Program-made: the position numbers and the translations under genes
From: Hydractinia symbiolongicarpus
Taxonomy: Eukaryota; Cnidaria; Hydrozoa; Anthoathecata; Hydractiniidae
Direction: 5' to 3'
NCBI RefSeq assembly: GCF_029227915.1
Contig: NC_079886.1
Location: 744,001 to 808,000 of the forward strand
Length of the DNA stretch: 64,000 nt
Part shown: positions 39,541 through 49,884 of the stretch, one piece after another
How the letters are laid out: every line of letters starts with the position of its first letter
Position numbering within the stretch: position 1 is the stretch's first letter
Notes under the pieces: generated by a model
The model's database searches: none
What the model was told of the DNA's origin: nothing
The model's input: the letters and a program-made list of their open reading frames with translations, nothing else

Positions 39541-42196
39541 CGCATGAGACTTGTAGTTTTCAAAAATATTTTCATTTTTGATGAGACGCTGAATAAAAGA
39601 AGTTTAATCGCCGGCAAACGAAAACCCGAGATTTCCCGTAAATCCCGTACTCGGCCCATATAGTCAAAAGTATACAAAAAAGTACCCAGGGAGTAAACTG
39701 ATTTCCCGAATAAATTTTTAAATTATTTTTTGACCACTAAAACGCATGAGACTTGTAGTTTTCAAAAATGTTTTCATTTTTGATGAGACGCTGAATAAAA
39801 GAAGTTTAATCGCCGGCAAACGAAAACCCGCGATTTCCCGTAAATCCCGTACTCGGCCCGTATAGTCAAAAGTATACAAAGAAAGTACCCAGGGAGTAAA
39901 CTCATTTCCCGAACGATTTTTTAAATTATTTTTTCACCACTAAAGCGCATGAGACTTGTAGTAATTAAAAATGTTTTCATTTTTGATGAGACGCTAAATA
40001 AAAGAAGTTTAATCGCCGGCAAACAAAAACCCGCAATTTCCCGTAAATCCTGTTCCCGGCCCGTATAGTCGAATGTATATAAAGCAAGTACCCAGGGGAG
40101 TAAACTCATTTCCCGAACGATTTTTTCAATTATTTTTTCACCAATAAATCGCATGAAACTTGTAGTAATTAAAAATGTTTTCATCTTTGATGAGACGCTA
40201 AATAAAAGAAGTTTAATTGCCAGCAAACGAAAACACGCAATTTCCCGTAAATCCCGTTCCCGGCCCGTATAGTCGAATGTGTATAAAGAAAGTACCCAGG
40301 GAGTAAACTCATTTCCCGAACGATTTTTTAAATTATTTTTTCACCATTACAACGCATGAGACTTGTAGTTTTCAAAAATATTTTCATTTTTGATGAGACG
40401 CTGAATAAAAGAAGTTTAATCGCCGGCAAACGAAAACCCGAGATTTCCCGTAAATCCCGTACTCGGCCCATATAGTCAAAAGTATACAAAAAAGTACCCA
40501 GGGAGTAAACTGATTTCCCGAATAAATTTTTAAATTATTTTTTGACCACTAAAACGCATGAGACTTGTAGTTTTCAAAAATGTTTTCATTTTTGATGAGA
40601 CGCTGAATAAAAGAAGTTTAATCGCCGGCAAACGAAAACCCGCGATTTCCCGTAAATCCCGTACTCGGCCCATATAGTCAAAAGTATACAAAGAAAGTAC
40701 CCAGGGAGTAAACTCATTTCCCGAACGATTTTTTAAATTATTTTTTCACCACTAAAGCGCATGAGACTTGTAGTAATTAAAAATGTTTTCATTTTTGATG
40801 AGACGCTAAATAAAAGAAGTTTAATCGCCGGCAAACAAAAACCCGCAATTTCCCGTAAATCCCGTTCCCGGCCCGTATAGTCGAATGTATATAAAGCGAG
40901 TACCCAGGGGAGTAAACTCATTTCCCGAACGATTTTTTCAATTTTTTTTTACCAATAAAACGCATGAGACTTGTAGTAATTAAAAATGTTTTCATTTTTG
41001 ATGAGACGCTAAATAAAAGAAGTTTAATCGCCAGCAAACGAAAACCCGCAATTTCCCGTAAATCCCGTTCCCGGCCCGTATAGTCGAATGTGTATAAAGA
41101 AAGTACCCAGGGAGTAAACTCATTTCCCAAACGATTTTTTAAATTATTTTTTCACCACTACTACGCATGAGACTTGTAGTTTTCAAAAATATTTTCATTT
41201 TTGATGAGACGCTGAATAAAAGAAGTTTAATCGCCGGCAAACGAAAACCCGAGATTTCCCGTAAATCCCGTACTCGGCCCATATAGTCAAAAGTATACAA
41301 AAAAGTACCCAGGGAGTAAACTGATTTCCCGAATAAATTTTTAAATTATTTTTTGACCACTAAAACGCATGAGACTTGTAGTTTTCAAAAATGTTTTCAT
41401 TTTTGATGAGACGCTGAATAAAAGAAGTTTAATCGCCGGCAAACGAAAACCTGCGATTTCCTGTAAATCCCGGGCTTGGCCCCTATAGTCGAATATATAC
41501 AAAGAAAGTACCCAGGGAGTAAACTCATTTCCCGAACGATTTTTTAAATTATTTTTTCACCACTAAAACGCATGAGACTTGTAGTAATTAAAAATGTTTT
41601 CATTTTTGATGAGACGCTAAATAAAAGAAGTTTAATCGCCGGCAAACAAAAACCCGCAATTTCCCGTAAATCCTGTTCCCGGCCCGTATAGTCGAATGTA
41701 TATAAAGCAAGTACCCAGGGGAGTAAACTCATTTCCCGAACGATTTTTTCAATTATTTTTTCACCAATAAAACGCATGAGACTTGTAGTAATTAAAAATG
41801 TTTTCATCTTTGATGAGACGCTAAATAAAAGAAGTTTAATCGCCAGCAAACGAAAACACGCAATTTCCCGTAAATCCCGTTCCCGGCCCGTATAGTCGAA
41901 TGTGTATAAAGAAAGTACCCAGGGAGTAAACTCATTTCCCGAACGATTTTTTAAATTATTTTTTCACCATTACAACGCATGAGACTTGTAGTTTTCAAAA
42001 ATATTTTCATTTTTGATGAGACGCTGAATAAAAGAAGTTTAATCGCCGGCAAACTAAAACCCGAGATTTCCCGTAAATCCCGTACTCGGCCCATGTAGTC
42101 AAAAGTATACAAAAAAGTACCCAGGGAGTAAACTGATTTCCCGAATAAATTTTTAAATTATTTTTTGACCACTAAAACGCATGAGACTTGTAGTTT

Positions 42197-42218
42197 TCAA
42201 AAATGTTTTCATTTTTGA
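42197..42218. repeat. Perfect 9-bp dyad with TTTT loop (reference copy)
   Basis: The arms TCAAAAATG (42,197-42,205) and CATTTTTGA (42,210-42,218) are exact reverse complements separated by TTTT. The same dyad is present in a large share of monomers. Subfamilies weaken it in recurring ways: ATATTTTC instead of ATGTTTTC removes the loop-closing pair; GTATTT or GTAATT before the A run turns one C-G pair into T-G; TTTTTCATGAG removes a pair in the right arm. It could form a hairpin or cruciform as DNA, or a stem in a transcript. No function is shown by the sequence alone. Confidence 0.9.
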
Positions 42219-42228
42219 TGAGACGCTG

Positions 42229-42234
42229 AATAAA
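42229..42234 (+). promoter_or_regulatory. AATAAA hexamer in the monomer (polyadenylation-signal match)
   Basis: AATAAA sits in CTGAATAAAAG or CTAAATAAAAG and is retained in nearly every monomer on the plus strand. On the minus strand the A/T tract gives AATAAT but not AATAAA in the usual copies. The hexamer matches the metazoan polyadenylation signal. In a repeat this A/T rich it may be chance, fixed by descent from one ancestor. No transcript evidence exists here. Confidence 0.3.
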
Positions 42235-42240
42235 AGAAGT

Positions 42241-42300
42241 TTAATCGCCGGCAAACGAAAACCCGCGATTTCCCGTAAATCCCGTACTCGGCCCGTATAG
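42241..42300. repeat. CpG-rich core of the monomer with phased CCCG motifs
   Basis: CCCG begins at 42,262, 42,272, 42,281 and 42,292, spaced 10, 9 and 11 bases, close to one helical turn. The last three are each followed by TA (CCCGTA). A fifth CCCG lies at 42,343, 51 bases on. The core also holds the palindrome GCCGGC (42,247-42,252) and the small dyad GATTT-CCCGT-AAATC (42,267-42,281). The block stands out from the A/T-rich rest of the unit and is where most subfamily-defining substitutions fall. A protein-binding array or nucleosome-phasing element is possible, but this is inference. Confidence 0.75.
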
Positions 42301-42312
42301 TCAAAAGTATAC
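42295..42312. repeat. Dyad GTATA-N8-TATAC
   Basis: GTATA (42,295-42,299) and TATAC (42,308-42,312) are reverse complements with an 8-base spacer. The right arm lies inside the palindrome GTATAC. It is lost in the GTCGAATGTATATAAAG and GTCGAGTGTATAAAAG subfamilies and in the GCAGAGTC subfamily. A weak structural element only. Confidence 0.5.
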
Positions 42313-42328
42313 AAAGAAAGTACCCAGG

Positions 42329-42338
42329 GAGTAAACTC
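42329..42338. repeat. Short dyad GAGT-AA-ACTC
   Basis: GAGT and ACTC flank AA. In the CCCTGTGAGTAAACTCATT subfamily (for example near 46,790) it lengthens by one pair to TGAGT-AA-ACTCA. It is present in most monomers and broken in copies with GAATAAACTC or GGATTAAACTC. Confidence 0.5.
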
Positions 42339-42350
42339 ATTTCCCGAACG

Positions 42351-42369
42351 ATTTTTTAAATTATTTTTT
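42351..42369. repeat. A/T tract of the monomer
   Basis: A run of T6, A3 and T6 separated by short A/T steps, with no G or C in 19 bases. It occurs in every unit, with length variants: T7 before CACC, ATTTTACACC, ATTTTTCACC, and a GATTTTGTAAATT form. Most one- and two-base length differences between monomers arise here. Tracts of this kind can bend DNA or affect nucleosome placement; that is general knowledge, not shown here. Confidence 0.7.
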
Positions 42370-42786
42370 CACCACTAAAGCGCATGAGACTTGTAGTAAT
42401 TAAAAATGTTTTCATTTTTGATGAGACGCTAAATAAAAGAAGTTTAATCGCCGGCAAACAAAAACCCGCAATTTCCCGTAAATCCCGTTCCCGGCCCGTA
42501 TAGTCGAATGTATATAAAGCAAGTACCCAGGGGAGTAAACTCATTTCCCGAACGATTTTTTCAATTATTTTTTTACCAATAAAACGCATGAGACTTGTAG
42601 TAATAAAAATGTTTTCATTTTTGATGAGACGCTAAATAAAAGAAGTTTAATCGCCAGCAAACGAAAACCTGCAATTTCCCGTAAATCCCGTTCCCGGCCC
42701 GTATAGTCGAATGTGTATAAAGAAAGTACCCAGGGAGTAAACTCATTTCCCGAACGATTTTTTAAATTATTTTTTCACCACTACAA

Positions 42787-44001
42787 CGCATGAGACTTGT
42801 AGTTTTCAAAAATATTTTCATTTTTGATGAGACGCTGAATAAAAGAAGTTTAATCGCCGGCAAACGAAAACCCGAGATTTCCCGTAAATCCCGTACTCGG
42901 CCCATATAGTCAAAAGTATACAAAAAAGTACCCAGGGAGTAAACTGATTTCCCGAATAAATTTTTAAATTATTTTTTGACCACTAAAACGCATGAGACTT
43001 GTAGTTTTCAAAAATGTTTTCATTTTTGATGAGACGCTGAATAAAAGAAGTTTAATCGCCGGCAAACGAAAACCTGCGATTTCCTGTAAATCCCGGGCTT
43101 GGCCCCTATAGTCGAATATATACAAAGAAAGTACCCAGGGAGTAAACTCATTTCCCGAACGATTTTTTAAATTATTTTTTCACCACTACAACGCATGAGA
43201 CTTGTAGTTTTCAAAAATATTTTCATTTTTGATGAGACGCTGAATAAAAGAAGTTTAATCGCCGGCAAACGAAAACCCGAGATTTCCCGTAAATCCCGTA
43301 CTCGGCCCATATAGTCAAAAGTATACAAAAAAGTACCCAGGGAGTAAACTGATTTCCCGAATAAATTTTTAAATTATTTTTTGACCACTAAAACGCATGA
43401 GACTTGTAGTTTTCAAAAATGTTTTCATTTTTGATGAGACGCTGAATAAAAGAAGTTTAATCGCCGGCAAACGAAAACCTGCGATTTCCTGTAAATCCCG
43501 GGCTTGGCCCCTATAGTCGAATATATACAAAGAAAGTACCCAGGGAGTAAACTCATTTCCCGAACGATTTTTTAAATTATTTTTTCACCACTAAAACGCA
43601 TGAGACTTGTAGTATTTAAAAATATTTTCATTTTTGATGAGACGCTGAATAAAAGAAGTTTAATCGCCGGCAAACGAAAACCCGCGATTTCCCGTAAATC
43701 CCGTACTCGGCCCATATAGTCAAAAGTATACAAAAAAGTACCCAGGGAGTAAACTGATTTCCCGAATAAATTTTTAAATTATTTTTTGACCACTAAAACG
43801 CATGAGACTTGTAGTTTTCAAAAATGTTTTCATTTTTGATGAGACGCTGAATAAAAGAAGTTTAATCGCCGGCAAACGAAAACCTGCGATTTCCTGTAAA
43901 TCCCGGGCTTGGCCCCTATAGTCGAATATATACAAAGAAAGTACCCAGGGAGTAAACTCATTTCCCGAACGATTTTTTAAATTATTTTTTCACCACTAAA
44001 A
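42787..44001 (+). repeat. Dimer higher-order array, three units of 405 bp
   Basis: Units start at 42,787, 43,192 and 43,597 and end at 44,001. Each pairs a monomer with CCCATATAGTC and GAATAAATTTTTAAATT ending TTTTTTGACC with one carrying CCTGCGATTTCCTG, CCCGGGCTTGGCCCC and GAATATATAC. The third unit has GTATTT and CCCGCG in its first monomer, where the others have GTTTTC and CCCGAG. The dimer looks like members (a) plus substituted (b) of the preceding 4-mer. Confidence 0.9.
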
Positions 44002-44610
44002 CGCATGAGACTTGTAGTTTTCAAAAATGTTTTCATTTTTGATGAGACGCTGAATAAAAGAAGTTTAAACGCGGGCAAACGAAAACCCGCGATTTCCTGT
44101 AAATCCTGGGCTTGGCCCCTATAGTCGAATGTATACAAAGAAAGTACCCTGTGAGTAAACTCATTTTCAGAACGATTTTTTAAATTATTTTTTCACCACT
44201 TAAACGCATGAGACTTGTAGTTTTCAAAAATATTTTCATTTTTGATGAGACGCTGAATAAAAGAAGTTTAATCGCCGGTAAACGAAAACCCGCGCTTTCC
44301 CGTAAATCCCGGACTCGGCCCGCAGAGTCAAAAGTATACAAAGAAAGTACCCAGGGAGTAAATTCATTTCCCGAACGATTTTTCAAATTATTTTTTCACC
44401 ACTAAAACGCATGAGACTTGTAGTTTTCAAAAATATTTTCATTTTTGATGAGACGCGGAATAAAAGAAGTTTAATCGCCGGCAAACGAAAACCCGCGCTT
44501 TCCCGTAAATCCCGTACTCGGCCCGTATAGTCAAAAGTATACAAAAAAAGTACCCAGGGAGTAAACTGATTTCCCGAACGATTTTTTAAATTATTTTTTC
44601 ACCACTACAA
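44002..44610 (+). repeat. Three-monomer insert between dimer runs
   Basis: Contains a TTAAACGCGGGC monomer with CCTGGGCTTGG, a CACTTAAACGC monomer with CCCGCAGAGTC, and a CGCGGAATAAAAG monomer. The first two match the units at about 45,627 and 45,830 (offset about 1,622 bp, 8 monomers), so the insert is a displaced copy of that stretch or the reverse. Confidence 0.7.
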
Positions 44611-45420
44611 CGCATGAGACTTGTAGTTTTCAAAAATATTTTCATTTTTGATGAGACGCTGAATAAAAGAAGTTTAATCGCCGGCAAACGAAAACCCGAG
44701 ATTTCCCGAAAATCCCGTACTCGGCCCATATAGTCAAAAGTATACAAAAAAGTACCCAGGGAGTAAACTGATTTCCCGAATAAATTTTTAAATTATTTTT
44801 TGACCACTAAAACGCATGAGACTTGTAGTTTTCAAAAATGTTTTCATTTTTGATGAGACGCTGAATAAAAGAAGTTTAATCGCCGGCAAACGAAAACCTG
44901 CGATTTCCTGTAAATCCCGGGCTTGGCCCCTATAGTCGAATATATACAAAGAAAGTACCCAGGGAGTAAACTCATTTCCCGAACGATTTTTTAAATTATT
45001 TTTTCACCACTAAAACGCATGAGACTTGTAGTATTTAAAAATATTTTCATTTTTGATGAGACGCTGAATAAAAGAAGTTTAATCGCCGGCAAACGAAAAC
45101 CCGCGATTTCCCGTAAATCCCGTACTCGGCCCATATAGTCAAAAGTATACAAAAAAGTACCCAGGGAGTAAACTGATTTCCCGAATAAATTTTTAAATTA
45201 TTTTTTGACCACTAAAACGCATGAGACTTGTAGTTTTCAAAAATGTTTTCATTTTTGATGAGACGCTGAATAAAAGAAGTTTAATCGCCGGCAAACGAAA
45301 ACCTGCGATTTCCTGTAAATCCCGGGCTTGGCCCCTATAGTCGAATATATACAAAGAAAGTACCCAGGGAGTAAACTCATTTCCCGAACGATTTTTTAAA
45401 TTATTTTTTCACCACTAAAA
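44611..45420 (+). repeat. Dimer higher-order array, two units of 405 bp
   Basis: Units start at 44,611 and 45,016 and end at 45,420. Same composition as 42,787-44,001. A unique CCCGAAAATCCCG appears near 44,705. Confidence 0.85.
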
Positions 45421-47020
45421 CGCATGAGACTTGTAGTATTTAAAAATGTTTTCATTTATGATGAGACGCTGAATAAAAGAAGTTTATTTGCCGGCAAACG
45501 AAAACCCGCGATTTCCCGTAAATCCCGTACTCGGCCCGTATAGTCAAAAGTATACAATAAAAGTACCCAGGGAGTAAACTGATTTCCCGAATAAATTTTT
45601 AAATTATTTTTTCACCAATAAAACGCATGAGACTTGTAGTTTTCAAAAATGTTTTCATTTTTGATGAGACGCTGAATAAAAGAAGTTTAATCGCGGGCAA
45701 ACGAAAACCCGCGATTTCCTGTAAATCCCGGGCTTGGCCCCTATAGTCGAATGTATACAAAGAAAGTACCCTGTGAGTAAACTCATTTTCAGAACGACTT
45801 TTTAAATTATTTTTTCACCACTTAAACGCATGAGACTTGTAGTTTTCAAAAATATTTTCATTTTTGATGAGACGCTGAATAAAAGAAGTTTAATCGCCGG
45901 CAAACGAAAACCCGCGCTTTCCCGTAAATCCCGGACTCGGCCCGCAGAGTCAAAAGTATACAAAGAAAGTACCCAGGGAGTAAATTCATTTCCCGAACGA
46001 TTTTTTAAATTATTTTTTCACCACTAAAACGCATGAGACTTGTAGTTTTCAAAAATATTTTCATTTTTGATGAGACGCGGAATAAAAGAAGTTTAATCGC
46101 CGGCAAACGAAAACCCGCGCTTTCCCGTAAATCCCGTACTCGGCCCGTATAGTCAAAAGTATACAAAAAAAGTACCCAGGGAGTAAACTGATTTCCCGAC
46201 TGATTTTTTAAATTATTTTTTCACCACTAAAACGGACGAGACTTGTAGTTTTCAAAAATGTTTTCATTTTTGATGAGACGCTGAATAAAAGAAGTTTAAT
46301 CGCCGGCAAACGAAAACCCGCGATTTCCTGTAAATCCCGGGCTTGGCCCCTATAGTCGAATGTATACAAAGAAAGTACCTTGTGGGTAAACTCATTTTCA
46401 GAACGATTTTTCAAATTATTTTTTCACCACTAAAACGCATGAGACTTGTAGTTTTCAAAAATGTTTTCATTTTTCATGAGACGCTAAATAAAAGAAGTTT
46501 AATCGCCGGCAAACGAAAACCCGCGATTTCCTGTAAATCCCGAGCTTGGCCCCTATAGTCGAATGTATACAAAGAAAGTACCTTGTGGGTAAACTCATTT
46601 TCAGAACGATTTTTCAAATTATTTTTTCACCACTAAAACGCATGAGACTTGTAGTTTTCAAAAATGTTTTCATTTTTGATGAGACGCTGAATAAAAGAAG
46701 TTTAATCGCCGGCAAACGAAAACCCGCGATTTCCTGTAAATCCCGAGCTTGGCCCCTATAGTCGAATGTATACAAAGAAAGTACCCTGTGAGTAAACTCA
46801 TTTTCAGATCGATTTTTTAAATTATTTTTTCACCACTAAAACGCATGAGACTTGTAGCTTTCAAAAATGTTTTCATTTTTGATAAGACACTGAATAAAAG
46901 AAGTTTAATCGCCGGCAAACGAAAACCCGCGATTTCCCGTAAATCCGGTACTCGGCCCGTATAGTCAAAAGTACACAAAGAATGTACTCAAGGAGTAAAC
47001 TCATTTCCCGAACGATTTTT
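45421..47020 (+). repeat. Displaced copy of GCAGAGTC and GGCTTGG monomers
   Basis: Begins with a CATTTATGATGAG/GTTTATTTGCC monomer and a CACCAATAAAACGC monomer. A CCCGCAGAGTC unit (45,830), a CGCGGAAT unit and an AAAACGGACGAG unit follow, in the same order as 23.3-24.0 kb. Two adjacent near-identical CCTTGTGGGTAAAC monomers lie 203 bp apart at about 46,343 and 46,546, a single-monomer duplication. It ends with a GTAGCTTTC/GACACTG unit. Confidence 0.7.
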
Positions 47021-49884
47021 TAAATTATTTTTTCACCACTAAAACGCAGGAGACTTGTAGTTTTCAAAAATGTTTTCATTTTTGATGAGACGCTAAATAA
47101 AAGAAGTTTAATCGCCGGCAAACGAAAACCCGCGATTTCCCGTAAATCCCGTACTCGGCCCGTATAGTCAAAAGTATACAAAGAAAGTACCCAGGGAGTA
47201 AACTCATTTCCCGAACAATTTTTTAAATTATTTTACACCACTAAAACGCATGAGACTTGTAGTATTTAAAAATGTTTTCATTTTTGATGAGACGCTAAAT
47301 AAAAGAAGTTTAATCGCCGGCAAACGAAAACCCGCAATTTCCCGTAAATCCCGTTCCCGGCCCGTATAGTTGAATGTATATAAAGAAAGTACCCAGGGAG
47401 TAAACTCATTTCCCGAACGATTTTTTAAATTATTTTTTCACCACTAAAACGCATGAGACTTGTAGCTTTCAAAAATGTTTTCATTTTTGATAAGACACTG
47501 AATAAAAGAAGTTTAATCGCCGGCAAACGAAAACCCGCGATTTCCCGTAAATCCGGTACTTGGCCCGTATAGTCAAAGGTATACAAAGAAAGTACTCAAG
47601 GAGTAAATTCATTTCCCGAACGATTTTTTAAATTATTTTTTCACCACTAAAACGCATGAGACTTGTAGTTTTCAAAAATGTTTTCATTTTTGATGAGACG
47701 CTAAATAAAAGAAGTTTAATCGCCGGCAAACGAAAACCCGCGATTTCCCGTAAATCCCGTACTCGGCCCGTATAGTCAAAAGTATACAAAGAAAGTACCC
47801 AGGGAGTAAACTCATTTCCCGAACAATTTTTTAAATTATTTTACACCAATTAAACGCATGAGACTTGTAGTTTTCAAAAATATTTTCATTTTTGATGAGA
47901 CGCTGAATAAAAGAAGTTTAATCGCCCGCAAACGAAAACCCGCGATTTCCCGTAAATCCCGTACTCGGCCCATATAGTCAAAAGTATACAAAAAAAGTAC
48001 CCAGGGAGTAAACAGATTTCCCAAATAAATTTTTAAATTATTTTTTCACCACTAAAACGCATGAGACTTGTAGTTTTCAAAAATGTTTTCATTTTTGATG
48101 AGACGCTGAATAAAAGAAGTTTAATCGCCGGCAAACGAAAACCCGCGATTTCCTGTAAATTCCGGGCTTGGCCCCTATAGTCGAATGTATACAAAGAAAG
48201 TACCCTGTGAGTAAACTCATTTTTAGAACGATTTTTCAAATTATTTTTTCACCACTAAAACGCATGAGACTTGTAGTTTTCAAAAATGTTTTCATTTTTG
48301 ATGAGACGCTAAATAAAAGAAGTTTAATCGTCGGCAAACGAAAACCCGCGAGTTCTCGTAAATCCCGTACTCGGCCCGTATAGTCAAAAGTATACAAAGA
48401 AAGTACCCAGGGAGTAAACTCATTTCCCGAACGATTTTTTAAATTATTTTTTCACCACTAAAACGCATGAGACTTGTAGTTTTCAAAAAAAATTTCAGTT
48501 TTGATGAGACGCTAAATAAAAGAAGTTTAATCGCCGGCAAACGAAAACCCGCGATTTCCCGTAAATCCCGTACTCGGCCCGTATAGTCAAAAGTATACAA
48601 AGAAAGTACCCAGGGAGTAAACTCATTTTCCGAACGATTTTTTAAATTATTTCTTCACCACTAAAACGCATGAGACTTGTAGTTTTCAAAAATGTTTTCA
48701 TTTTTGATGAGACGCTAAATTGAAGAAGTTTAATTGCCGGCAAACGAAAACCCGCGATTTCCCGTAAATCCTGGACTCGGCCCGTATAGTCAAAAGTATA
48801 CAAAGAAAGTACCCAGGGAGTAAATTCATTTCCCGAACGATTTTTTAAATTATTTTTTCACCACTAAAACGCATGACACTTGAAGTTTTCAAAAATATTC
48901 TCATTTTTGATGAGACGCTGACTAAAAGAAGTTTAATCGCCGGCAAACGAAAACCCGCGATTTCCTGTAAATCCCGGGCTTGGCCCCTATAGTCGAATGC
49001 ATACAAAGAAAGTACCCTGTGAGTAAACTCATTTTCAGAACGATTTTTTAAATTATTTTTCACCACAAAAACGCATGAGACTTGTAGCTTTCAAAAATGT
49101 TTTCATTTTTGATAAGACGCTGAATAAAAGAAGTTTAATCGCCGGCAAACGAAAACTCGCGATTTCCCGTAAATCCGGTACTCGGCCCGTATAGTCAAAA
49201 GTATACAAAGAAAATACTCAAGGAGTAAACTCATTTCCCAAACGATTTTTTAAATTACTTTTTCACCACTAAAACGCATGAGACTTGTAGTTTTCAAAAA
49301 TGTTTTCATTTTTGATGAGAGGCTAAATAAAAGAAGTTTAATCGCCGGCAAACGAAAACCCGCGATTTCCCGTAAATCCCGTACTCGGCCCGTATAGTCA
49401 AAAGTATACAAAGAAAGTACCCAGGGAGTAAACTCATTTCCCGAACGATTTTTTAAATTATTTTTTCACCACTAAAGCGCATGAGACTTGTAGTAATTAA
49501 AAATGTTTTCATTTTTGATGAGACGCTAAATAAAAGAAGTTTAATCGCCGGCAAACGAAAACCCGCAATTTCCCGTAAATCCCGTTCCCGGCCCGTATAG
49601 TCGAATGTATATAAAGCAAGTACCCAGGGGAGTAAACTCATTTCCCGAACGATTTTTTCAATTATTTTTTCACCAATAAAACGCATGAGACTTGTAGTAA
49701 TTAAAAATGTTTACATTTTTGATGAGACGCTAAATAAAAGAAGTTTAATCGCCAGCAAACGAAAACCTGCAATTTCCCGTAAATCCCGTTCCCGGCCCGT
49801 ATAGTCGAATGTGTATAAAGAAAGTACCCAGGGAGTAAACTCATTTCCCGAACGATTTTTTAAATTATTTTTTCACCACTACAA
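47021..49884 (+). repeat. Older copy of the 30 kb and 36-39 kb modules
   Basis: 47,040-47,990 repeats the GCAGGAG, TTTTACACC, CGTTCCCGG, GATAAGACACTG and CAATTAAACGC order of 30,210-30,960. 48,170-49,060 matches 36,203-38,316 members: TCGTCGGC, GAGTTCTCG, an A-rich CAAAAAAAATTTCAG, AAATTGAAGAAG and GACACTTGAAG. 49,070-49,884 then matches 38,320-39,540. The offset to 38,095 is 10,750 bp. Confidence 0.7.

Larger units (their letters stand above)
42181..42383 (+). repeat. Reference monomer, 203 bp
   Basis: Chosen because it carries the commonest base at nearly every variable site and is exactly 203 bp from one ATGAG to the next. I counted 76 G+C in the 203-bp unit (37%). GC is uneven: about 28% in bases 1-60, about 53% in 61-120 and about 33% in 121-203. 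The main variable sites are ATGAG/AAGAG/AGGAG at the start, GTTTTC/GTATTT/GTAATT/GCTTTC before the A5 run, GATGAG/GATAAG, CGCTGAAT/CGCTAAAT/CGCGGAAT, GATTTCCCG/GAGTTCCCG/GATTTCCTG/GATATCCTG/GCTTTCCCG, the GTATAG/GCAGAG/CATATAG site, and CCAGGGAG/CAAGGAG/CTGTGAG. Combinations of these define the subfamilies used below. Confidence 0.95.
39541..42786 (+). repeat. 4-mer higher-order array, four units of 811-812 bp
   Basis: Units start at 39,541, 40,353, 41,164 and 41,976 and end at 42,786. Member order is (a) CTACAACGC or TTACAACGC with CCCGAGATTTCCCG and CCCATATAG, ending TTTTTTGACC; (b) a near-consensus monomer; (c) AAAGCGC with GTAATT, CAAACAAAAACCC and CCAGGGGAG; (d) CAATAAAACGC with GTAATT and CGCCAGC. 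Units 2 and 4 share CATTACAACGC. Unit 3 has member (b) replaced by a CCTGCGATTTCCTG/CCCGGGCTTGG monomer. The alternation gives an 8-mer (1,623 bp) superstructure. Confidence 0.9.

Noticed and set aside
42241-42270. CENP-B-box-like sequence on the minus strand (TTTCGTTTGCCGGC)
   Set aside because: It matches the TTCG start, but the required A and the CGGG at the far end are absent, so the essential bases of the box are not met.
42181-42300. 39-codon micro-ORF with a lysine/arginine-rich end in most monomers
   Set aside because: An open frame this short is expected in one phase of a repeat. No consistent start context is seen, and the copies show no synonymous bias by eye.
42351-42369. Replication origin in the A/T tract
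   Set aside because: A/T richness alone is not evidence of an origin, and no defined origin motif could be supported.
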